39,686 bases of DNA, taken from positions 1-39,686 of the forward strand of contig CADCOC010000020.1 of NCBI GenBank assembly GCA_902802945.1, in the 5' to 3' direction. The notes under the pieces were generated by a model. It was not told the DNA's origin. It did no database searches and worked only from the letters and a program-made list of their open reading frames with translations. Source of the DNA: an uncultured bacterium. GTDB lineage: Bacteria > Verrucomicrobiota > Kiritimatiellia > RFP12 > UBA1067. Shown here one piece after another: positions 32,196-39,686 of the stretch. Numbering within the stretch: position 1 is the first letter of the stretch; each line of letters begins with the position of its first letter. The position numbers were made by a program, and so were the translations under genes.

Positions 32196-32205
32196 TTCGG
32201 GAAAG

Positions 32206-32238
32206 CTGCTAAAGCAGGTTTTTATCCTGTTTTTTGTT
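32206..32238 (+). terminator. Possible intrinsic terminator
   Basis: CTGC-taaa-GCAG (32206-32217) followed by GTTTTT, and CAGG (32215-32218) pairing with CCTG (32226-32229) followed by TTTTTTG. The stems are short, but the U-tracts and the fresh promoter just downstream (32267-32275) support a transcript end here. Confidence 0.45.
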
Positions 32239-32266
32239 TTCCATATTGATTTTCCCGCTTTGGAAA

Positions 32267-32275
32267 TGGTATTAT
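32267..32275 (+). promoter_or_regulatory. Extended -10 box of rbsK, leaderless transcript predicted
   Basis: TGGTATTAT ends 9 nt before the ATG at 32285. No Shine-Dalgarno is visible. Confidence 0.65.
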
Positions 32276-32284
32276 TTCCGCGCC

Positions 32285-33184
32285 ATGAGAAAAATAGCAG
32301 TCATTGGATCGACAAACACCGACATGGTGATAACCGGGAAGCGCATCCCCGTTCCGGGCGAGACCGTGAGCGATGGGCATTTCATGATGAACCCCGGCGG
32401 CAAGGGCGCGAACCAGGCCGTCGCGGTCGCGCGGCTCTCCGCGAAGAAGGGTGCCTGCCTCTTCGTCGCGAAGGTCGGCGACGACGTGTTCGGACGCGAC
32501 ACGGCGGCCCGCCTCAAGAAGGACGGCATCGCGGCGCGCCTGATCGTCGACAAGAAGGAGCCGTCCGGCACGGCTCTAATCCTCGTCGACGCGAAGGGAC
32601 AGAACGTCATCTCCGTCGCGCTCGGCGCGAACGGCACGCTCTCGCCCGCCGACGTCGCGCCATACGCGAAGGAAGTTGCGGACGCTGCTGCTCTCCTGAT
32701 GCAGCTCGAGACGCCGCTTGAGACCGTGTCATGGGCTGCGAAGACGGCGCACGACGCGGGCGTGCCGGTGATCCTCAACCCCGCGCCGGCTCGGAAGCTG
32801 CCGAAGGCTCTCTATCCGCTCATCGACTGGATCACGCCGAACGAGCCCGAAGCGGAGATTCTCACGGGCGTGAAGGTGACGGACGCAGCGAGCGCCGCGA
32901 AGGCGACGGCCGTACTCAAAAAACGCGGCGTCAAGCACGTGCTCATCACGATGGGCGTGAAGGGCTGCTACTGCGGCGACTGCGGGAAGGTGTTCCCGGC
33001 GAAGAAGGTGAAGGCGGTCGACTGCGTCGCCGCAGGCGACACCTTCAACGGCGCATTCGCGGTGGCGCTCGCGGAAGGGCGGCCCGTCGCGGATGCGGTC
33101 GCCTTCGCGCAGAAGGCGTCCGCGATCTCCGTCACGCGTCCCGGCGCGCAGGCGTCCGTGCCGTACAGGCGAGAGGTCGTTTAG
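32285..33184 (+). CDS. rbsK: Ribokinase (PfkB family sugar kinase)
   Basis: The 299-residue cytoplasmic enzyme has the PfkB-family signatures: GSTNTDMV at the start, NPGGKGANQAVAVARL (36-51), KVGDDVFGRD, ILNPAPA (163-169), ITPNEPEAEILTG (183-195) and the catalytic VAAGDTFNGAFAVAL with base Asp252. These are the ribokinase rather than fructokinase or adenosine kinase versions; phosphorylation of ribose or a related pentose at O5 is expected. A small cysteine-rich loop, GCYCGDCG (227-234), is unusual. It is followed 46 bp later by a sugar permease, so the pair probably takes up and phosphorylates one sugar. Confidence 0.9.
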   Translation: MRKIAVIGSTNTDMVITGKRIPVPGETVSDGHFMMNPGGKGANQAVAVARLSAKKGACLFVAKVGDDVFGRDTAARLKKDGIAARLIVDKKEPSGTALILVDAKGQNVISVALGANGTLSPADVAPYAKEVADAAALLMQLETPLETVSWAAKTAHDAGVPVILNPAPARKLPKALYPLIDWITPNEPEAEILTGVKVTDAASAAKATAVLKKRGVKHVLITMGVKGCYCGDCGKVFPAKKVKAVDCVAAGDTFNGAFAVALAEGRPVADAVAFAQKASAISVTRPGAQASVPYRREVV

Positions 33185-33187
33185 GTT

Positions 33188-33229
33188 TGAGGACAGAAGA
33201 CGAAAGACAGAAGACAAAGGAGAAAAGAA
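33188..33229 (+). repeat. Purine-rich low-complexity spacer
   Basis: Nearly pure purine stretch with three loose units of the type GA(A)GACAGAAGAC. It fills the gap between rbsK and the permease and contains the Shine-Dalgarno AAAGGAG. Similar purine-rich filler inside genes lies at 35615-35644. Confidence 0.6.
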
Positions 33230-33230
33230 G

Positions 33231-34250
33231 ATGTACTATTGCAGCAACTACACGCTGGCCGTCGCCTTATGTGTCGTCACCATGTTCTGCTGGGGCAGCT
33301 GGGGCAACACCCAGAAGCTGGCTGGGAAGACCTGGCGCTTTGAACTGTTCTACTGGGACTACGTGATCGGAATCGTCCTCTTCTCGCTTCTTGCTGGATT
33401 TACGATGGGATCGTCCGGCGGTGGCGCGTGGAGCTTCGTCGAGAACCTCAAGTCAAGTTCCACGTCGCAATGGATTTGGCCGTTCCTCGGCGGCATCGTC
33501 TTCAACGCCTCGAACATCCTCCTTTCCGCCGCGATCGCCGTGGCGGGAATGTCGGTGGCGTTCCCCGTCGGCGTCGGGCTCGCGCTTGTGGGTGGAACGG
33601 TTGCCAACTGGTTTGTCGACGGGAAGGGCAATCCGTACCTGATCTGGATCGGCCTCGCGGTCATCGTCGCTTCTATCGTCTGCAATGCGCTTGCGTTCAA
33701 GGCGAAGCAGACGGCGTCTGGCGGCGCGTCCGACGCATCGTCCGTGAAGAAGGGGCTTTTCCTCGCGATATTCGCCGGCCTTCTCATGAGTTGGTTCTCG
33801 CCGCTGGTCAATCGCGTTGTCGACATGGGCTTCACGAATCCCGCGCCGGCCGATGGGCGCATGACGCCCTACACGGCGTTCTTCGTGTTCACGCTCGGCG
33901 TTCTGGCGTCCAACTTCGTGTTCAACACGATCATGATGAAGAAGCCTGTCTCGGGTGAGCCGGTGAACGGCGCCGACTGGTTCAAAGGCGGATTGCCCGT
34001 CCACCTCGTCGGCATACTCGGCGGCTGCATCTGGGCGACAGGCACGTTGCTCTCGTTTGTCACCGCCGGCACGGCGGGCGCGGCGATTGCCTACGCGCTC
34101 GGACAGGGCGCGACGCTTGTCTCGGCGCTTTGGGGAATCCTCGTGTGGAAGGAATTCAAGGGCGCTCCCAAGAAGTCGGGGGCGCTCAACCTCGCGATGA
34201 TCCTTCTCTTCCTCGTCGGGCTCGCGCTCCTCGTCGCGGCAGGACAGTGA
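33231..34250 (+). CDS. Sugar permease of the DMT/GRP (RhaT/GlcU-like) superfamily
   Basis: The 339-residue protein has about ten hydrophobic segments evenly spread, starting with YTLAVALCVVTMFCWGSWGN, a typical first helix of glucose/ribose-porter and L-rhamnose-transporter-like permeases, and ending LAMILLFLVGLALLVAAG. WGSWGN and the repeated five-plus-five helix layout support this. Such carriers use proton or sodium symport. It follows rbsK closely with a good Shine-Dalgarno, so it is probably the uptake partner for the kinase substrate. In related bacteria the annotation is often only multidrug DMT transporter, so the substrate claim is inference. Confidence 0.82.
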   Translation: MYYCSNYTLAVALCVVTMFCWGSWGNTQKLAGKTWRFELFYWDYVIGIVLFSLLAGFTMGSSGGGAWSFVENLKSSSTSQWIWPFLGGIVFNASNILLSAAIAVAGMSVAFPVGVGLALVGGTVANWFVDGKGNPYLIWIGLAVIVASIVCNALAFKAKQTASGGASDASSVKKGLFLAIFAGLLMSWFSPLVNRVVDMGFTNPAPADGRMTPYTAFFVFTLGVLASNFVFNTIMMKKPVSGEPVNGADWFKGGLPVHLVGILGGCIWATGTLLSFVTAGTAGAAIAYALGQGATLVSALWGILVWKEFKGAPKKSGALNLAMILLFLVGLALLVAAGQ

Positions 34251-34276
34251 GGGTTTGCTCACAAATGGGATAGCCC

Positions 34277-35767
34277 ATGAAAAGGGTTGCCGTTCTCATC
34301 TCGTGCGTAGCGTCCATCGCGGTGGCCGCCGTTGAACCGTGCAGGGTCAAGGTGGTGGACGACGAGAACGGCTGGCCGGTGCCGCTCGTGTTCCTCATCA
34401 CCACCCACGGGCAGGTATACGTCACGGACAACGCCGGGGTGGCGGCGATCGACTCGCCCGAGCTCATGGGCCGCGAGACGTGGTTCACGGTGAAGAGCCA
34501 CGGGTACGGAAGGAAGAAGGACGGCTTCGGCAACGCCGGATTCCGCTTCGTGCCGCGTCCCGGCGGCGAGCACGAGGTGAAGGTGACGCGCTGGCAGATC
34601 GCGAAGCGCCTCGGCCGCGTGGGCGGCGCGGGACTCTTCGCCGAAAGCCAGAAGTGCGGGCTGCACCTGGACGCCCGCGAGAGCGGCGAGTTCGGACGCG
34701 ACAGCGTGCAGACCGCGCTCTACCGCGGGCGCGTGTTCTGGCTGTGGGGCGACACGAACATGCAGAACTACCCGCTCGGCATCTTCAACGTCACCGCCGC
34801 CACCACGCCCGCGCCGGCGTTCGCGCGTCCGGTGCCGCCCGTCGATCCGCAGTACCGGGGCTTCACGAACGAAAAGGGACGGTTGCGCGGCGTGATCAAA
34901 CGGCAGGGCGGCGGGCCGATCTGGATCTTCGGTCTCGTCACGCTCACGGACGCGAAGGGCCGCGCGCATCTGTGCGGCGCGTGGAGCCAGATCAAGGAGT
35001 TCTGCACGCCCGAGAAGAACGGACTCTGCGAGTGGGACGATGCAAGCGAGAGCTTCACGATTGTCAAGACCGTCTGGACGCGCTCGCAGGAGCGTCCCAA
35101 GGCCCCGCGCATACCCGACGGCATGGTGTGTCGGCACCGTGACGCCAACGGGAAGAAATGGCTGCTTTTCGGCAATCCGTTTCCGTTTCTGCGGATTCCG
35201 GATTCGTACGAGGCGTATCTTGACGAGTCGAAATGGGGGAAGGTGGAGAAACCGAAAACGATCCGCGCGCGCGACGGGTCGGAGGTGACGCCGGCCGCCG
35301 GGCACATGGCATGGAGCGGTTACAGGAAGAAATACGTCGCGATCGTGCAGCAGAAGTTCGGGAAGCCTTCCGCCTTCGGCGAGGTGTGGTACGTGGAAAG
35401 CGCGTCACCTTACGGTCCGTGGGAAAACGCCGTCAAGGTGGTCACGCACGACAACTACACGTTCTACAACCCTGTGATCCACACGGAGGGGTGCGATCCC
35501 AATTCGTCCGTGCTGCTCTTCGGCGATGTTGAAATCGAGGGCGTGACGGTCGTGGGAGAGTCGAAAGGACTTTCGTTCTGGCTCTCCGACGACGGAGAGG
35601 AATGGCGCAAGGTTGGGGAACGGGGAATGGGGAACGGGGAACGGAGAGTGGACCTGCGCAAGGATTCACCGTCCGCGAAGTTCGTCAAGGTCGGCTTCGA
35701 GCCGGGCGTCGGCAAGAAGTCGCTATCGCTCAAGAAGATACTTGTGTACGGGAAAAAGCTGTATTGA
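34277..35767 (+). CDS. Secreted propeller-like (DUF4185/GH43-like) protein
   Basis: The 496-residue product has a signal peptide (MKRVAVLISCVASIAVAA), a small transthyretin-like domain (about 20-100: VKVVDDENGWPVPLVFLITT, YVTDNAGVAAI), and a five-bladed-propeller-like region (about 110-440: LFWLWGDTNMQNYPLGIFNV, VWYVESASPYGPW, TFYNPVIH). The GDTN and YGPW segments recall DUF4185 and GH43-type proteins that bind or cleave glycans. The C-terminal end (about 460-496) is a coiled tail. GERGMGNGERRV (about 449-460) is encoded by the GGGGAAC repeat at 35615-35644 and was probably inserted. It is 26 bp after the permease, the last gene of the cluster. No named activity can be given. Confidence 0.7.
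   Translation: MKRVAVLISCVASIAVAAVEPCRVKVVDDENGWPVPLVFLITTHGQVYVTDNAGVAAIDSPELMGRETWFTVKSHGYGRKKDGFGNAGFRFVPRPGGEHEVKVTRWQIAKRLGRVGGAGLFAESQKCGLHLDARESGEFGRDSVQTALYRGRVFWLWGDTNMQNYPLGIFNVTAATTPAPAFARPVPPVDPQYRGFTNEKGRLRGVIKRQGGGPIWIFGLVTLTDAKGRAHLCGAWSQIKEFCTPEKNGLCEWDDASESFTIVKTVWTRSQERPKAPRIPDGMVCRHRDANGKKWLLFGNPFPFLRIPDSYEAYLDESKWGKVEKPKTIRARDGSEVTPAAGHMAWSGYRKKYVAIVQQKFGKPSAFGEVWYVESASPYGPWENAVKVVTHDNYTFYNPVIHTEGCDPNSSVLLFGDVEIEGVTVVGESKGLSFWLSDDGEEWRKVGERGMGNGERRVDLRKDSPSAKFVKVGFEPGVGKKSLSLKKILVYGKKLY
35615..35644 (+). repeat. GGGGAA(C/T) low-complexity repeat inside a coding region
   Basis: Four units of GGGGAAC/GGGGAAT followed by GG. In frame, it encodes GERGMGNGER. The same repeat in the other orientation is at 29254-29280. 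Confidence 0.7.
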
Positions 35768-35854
35768 CCATCTGCGATTTTGCGGGGACGGGCGATGATT
35801 ATAGTCCGGTAAGAGCGGATATTTGTATTGGTGGCAATGGTGGCATTTGAGCTC

Positions 35855-35943
35855 GTTGCAAAACCCGATGTGGCAAGGGCGCCCTCGCCCTTGCAGCAAG
35901 GCCGAGGCGGCCTTGCCACATCGTACACGCATGGTTTTGCAAC
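35855..35943. repeat. 89-nt cruciform element with two inner hairpins
   Basis: Outer arms GTTGCAAAACC (35855-35865) and GGTTTTGCAAC (35933-35943) pair over 11 bp. Next come CGATGTGG (35866-35873) and CCACATCG (35916-35923), 8 bp. Inside are two perfect hairpins: CAAGGGCG/CGCCCTTG (35874-35893) and CAAGGCCG/CGGCCTTG (35897-35915). All stems are perfect; only one side has a 9-nt bulge (35924-35932). It lies in the 242-bp gap after the propeller gene and has no open frame. It could be a non-autonomous mobile repeat or a structured RNA. Confidence 0.75.
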
Positions 35944-36009
35944 TGCCTCATTTGTGAACAATCGCAATTGTGCCGACAAGTGTGCAAGTTATTGTTGAGC
36001 AACGACTTA

Positions 36010-36390
36010 TTATGCGAGTCCGTCGCTGATTAGCGAGGATATGTCGACGAGCGCATCGAAATACGCATTTGCCTTGACAATCGGCAGAAGCCGGCCTTCG
36101 TAAACAAGTGCCGTCCGTACGGAGATTCCGCGAGGGATGGAAAGCCTGGCGACTTTTTCCATAACCTCCCTCTCGACCTCTTCCCCTATTTCGGCTTTTC
36201 GCTTTATCTCGACGACATACACCGACTTGCGCGTCTGGAGGAGGAGGTCGATCTGGCATCCGCCGTTTCTGGAACTCGTCTTGCGGAAGGGTGAGGCCGA
36301 AAGTATCGGGACAAGATACATCTGGAACGAAATCTGCAAATGCAGATTTCGTTCCACCGCCTTCGCAAGAAGCCTTACGAGCCGGTCACG
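36010..36390 (-). pseudogene. C-terminal scrap of an ATP-binding protein with PD-(D/E)XK-like end
   Basis: Only the last ~125 residues survive (NLHLQISFQMYLVPILSASP through KANAYFDALVDISSLI). The part RNGGCQIDLLLQTRKSVYVVEI with the following KRK is the D-x(n)-ExK core found at the end of a common AAA ATPase family with a C-terminal nuclease-like domain. The ATPase half and any start are gone; the piece ends at a TAA (36010-36012 on the complementary strand) and abuts the regulator relic at about 36390. It is not expected to be expressed as a working protein. Confidence 0.7.
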
Positions 36391-36878
36391 CGGGACGCGT
36401 GACTTTACTCGATGAGCGGACGACCAACTGCGCGTCGAGAAGGATGGCGCGCGGGGCGAGGTCGGGGTTGCGGATGCGCTGGAGGAGCGATTCGACGGCG
36501 GTCTCAGCAAGCAGTTTCACTGGCTGGCGGATCGTGGTGAGCGGCGGGTTGAGCAGCTTCGCGATCTTCGCGTCGTCGAATCCGGCCACGCGCACCTTGT
36601 CCGGCACCTTGAAGCCGAGCGTCCCCAGCGTCTGGAGAAGCTGCGCCGCGAGCGGGTCGTTGCGGCAGACGAAGGCGTCCGGAACCGCTGCGCGACTCCA
36701 GCAGACCCTCGCGCTTCAGTTCCCGGAGCGCGCGCTCAACGGTCGGGCGGCTTGCGCCGAACCTGCGCGCGAGCGCCTCCTCGCTCGGGAAGCGTTCGTG
36801 CGATTCGTATTTGCCGTTCAGGATCTCGCGCTTGAGCGTATCCGCCACGGCAAGATATTTTGCGCTACGTTCGGTCAC
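36386..36878 (-). pseudogene. GntR-type regulator with sensor domain mostly deleted
   Basis: From a GTG at 36878 the first ~70 residues form a complete GntR winged helix (YLAVADTLKREILNGKYESH, FPSEEALARRFGASRPTVER, ALRELKREGLLESRSGSG). Near 36670 the reading must change frame to continue with DAFVCRNDPLAAQLL, then KVRVAGFDDAKIAKLLNPPL and TTIRQPVKLLAETAVESLLQ, which is the end of a LacI/PurR-type sugar-binding domain. About 150-200 residues of that domain are missing. The original was a GntR-HTH plus PBP regulator, likely for a sugar gene. A truncated HTH protein with a foreign tail (stop at 36504) could still be made and bind DNA. Confidence 0.75.
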
Positions 36879-36884
36879 GGCGCA

Positions 36885-36893
36885 AGTATATCA
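36885..36893 (-). promoter_or_regulatory. Extended -10 box of the regulator relic
   Basis: On the minus strand TGATATACT ends 6 nt before the GTG at 36878, a leaderless arrangement. Confidence 0.6.
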
Positions 36894-36996
36894 TTTCGTC
36901 GTATCGCCGTGGTTGCAGAAACGCCTCCACCGAGAAAAACCTGCCAATGCAGCTTTTTCGGCAAGGTGCGGAAAGAGTCGCAATTCTTTTGAGTTA

Positions 36997-37197
36997 TTAC
37001 GCGAGTGCGCCGCCAATCAGCGAGGATATGTCCACGAGCGCGTCGAAATAGGCATTTGCCTTGACAACCGGCACACTTCGGCTGAAGGGCGGCACTATCT
37101 CGACTTCGCTTGCTGCGTTTACCGACATGGTATGAGATGTCCTTCGCATTTCGGCACAGATGCCAGAAGAGGACGTTCTCGAGTTTGTGCCCGAGAG
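36997..37197 (-). pseudogene. Second scrap of an ATPase gene of the same family
   Basis: Two pieces in different frames: LGHKLENVLFWHLCRNAKDI plus SYHVG (about 37117-37197) and SRSVPVVKANAYFDALVDIS plus SLIGGALA (36997-37080). The last part is nearly the same as the end of the scrap at 36010-36390 (IVKANAYFDALVDISSLI), so both descend from paralogous ATP-binding proteins. The DNA at 37010-37060 and 36010-36080 is clearly duplicated. A repeat copy (37206-37227) sits 9 bp beyond the scrap. Confidence 0.65.
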
Positions 37198-37205
37198 GTG
37201 TGATC

Positions 37206-37227
37206 GTTCCGCACCGTAATCGCACGC
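37206..37227 (-). repeat. Single copy of the array repeat
   Basis: GTTCCGCACCGTAATCGCAC is followed by GC and equals the third copy of the left array (10273-10294) except at the end. It lies at the edge of the ATPase scrap, 28 bp from a REP-like hairpin, and shows that the repeat is dispersed in the genome, not confined to the arrays. Confidence 0.8.
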
Positions 37228-37254
37228 GGGTGTCGGGGTGGTTTTGGTGAGGGG

Positions 37255-37282
37255 CAACGGGCGAGACGCCCGTTGTCCCAGT
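37255..37282. repeat. REP-like hairpin upstream of gyrA
   Basis: Arms CAACGGGCG (37255-37263) and CGCCCGTTG (37267-37275) with loop AGA, followed by TCCCAGT. Same element as 210-230, 282-302 and 1216-1236. It ends about 33 bp before the gyrA -10 box and so occupies the -35 or upstream region. Confidence 0.8.
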
Positions 37283-37314
37283 AAGTCGGCGCACTTGCGC
37301 GCGGACGCGTAAAA

Positions 37315-37323
37315 TGATATAAT
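37315..37323 (+). promoter_or_regulatory. Extended -10 box of gyrA
   Basis: TGATATAAT. Predicted start near 37330, leaving a leader of about 27 nt. No Shine-Dalgarno before the ATG at 37357, as often in this group. Confidence 0.65.
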
Positions 37324-37356
37324 ATCCACGCTGAAAAACAACACGAAAGCGCATAA

Positions 37357-39600
<2,244 letters not shown>

Positions 39601-39686
39601 TAGAGAGTTGGGCTTTATCTGAACAAGTCCTTCTCTCTTTATTGAATCATTATTAGGCATTTATTTCCTCTTCTTTTTCTCCTTTT

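Noticed and set aside
35855-35943. tRNA gene
   Set aside because: Cloverleaf-like, but it lacks a third arm with T-loop sequence, conserved tRNA bases and the right arm lengths.
36504-36878. Complete small regulator gene
   Set aside because: After the HTH the frame runs into sequence that is out of frame with the clear PBP-domain end, so it is a deletion-frameshift relic, although a truncated product is possible.

Overview
The window looks like a chromosomal contig from an uncultured, GC-rich, Gram-negative bacterium of the PVC group, most likely a gut or rumen Kiritimatiellota (or close Verrucomicrobiota/Lentisphaerota) lineage. Reasons: many Tat-signal metabolic enzymes (metallophosphoesterases, sugar phosphate isomerase/epimerase, Gfo/Idh/MocA), a DUF4838 glycosidase-like protein, GH2, very large secreted proteins rich in beta-strand repeats, AAA-like/PD-(D/E)XK proteins, weak use of Shine-Dalgarno sites, and abundant short GC-rich palindromic repeats. 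This assignment is inference from gene content; no rRNA is present.

Layout. 1-178: 3' end of a secreted beta-rich protein. 179-1290: a YoeB/RelB-type toxin-antitoxin pair (minus) set between two clusters of palindromic repeats. 1210-4474 (minus): paaK-like CoA ligase, double-ACT protein and threonine synthase, whose last ~24 codons lie inside a repeat. 4864-10176: metallophosphoesterase, DUF4838 protein, second metallophosphoesterase with an internal deletion, and the 3' stump of a second DUF4838 gene, i.e. a decaying tandem duplication. 10194-12054: an unrecognised 339-residue membrane-anchored protein between two arrays of an 18-22 bp repeat in opposite orientation. 12176-13016: frameshifted secreted-protein pseudogene. 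13219-17548: tiny exported zinc-finger-like protein, sugar phosphate isomerase, MocA oxidoreductase and GH2 glycosidase. 17826-26096: two giant exported beta-strand proteins that share a ~145-residue domain, a promoter and a 39-nt mRNA leader. 26310-28028: AAA-like/PD-(D/E)XK protein. 28066-35767: lipoprotein with two BPL_N/GATase-like domains, a propeller-like secreted protein, ribokinase, a sugar permease of the DMT type, and another secreted propeller-like protein. 36010-37197 (minus): gene graveyard with two C-terminal scraps of ATPase genes and a GntR/PBP regulator with its middle deleted. 37357-39600: gyrA, interrupted near 39541 where the sequence turns abruptly AT-rich up to the contig end.

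How it works together: most intact genes point to uptake, export-side cleavage and oxidation/phosphorylation of sugars. Transcription appears to use an extended -10 box, TGRTATAAT-like, seen a dozen times here; in four cases the start codon lies 6-9 nt after the box, which predicts leaderless mRNAs. Repeats shape the region: they end genes, sit inside genes in frame, and mark the breakpoints of relics. The best candidates for undescribed biology are the shared 39-nt leader of the two giant secreted proteins, the orphan membrane protein between inverted repeat arrays, the exported double zinc-finger peptide, and the 89-nt cruciform element near 35.9 kb.
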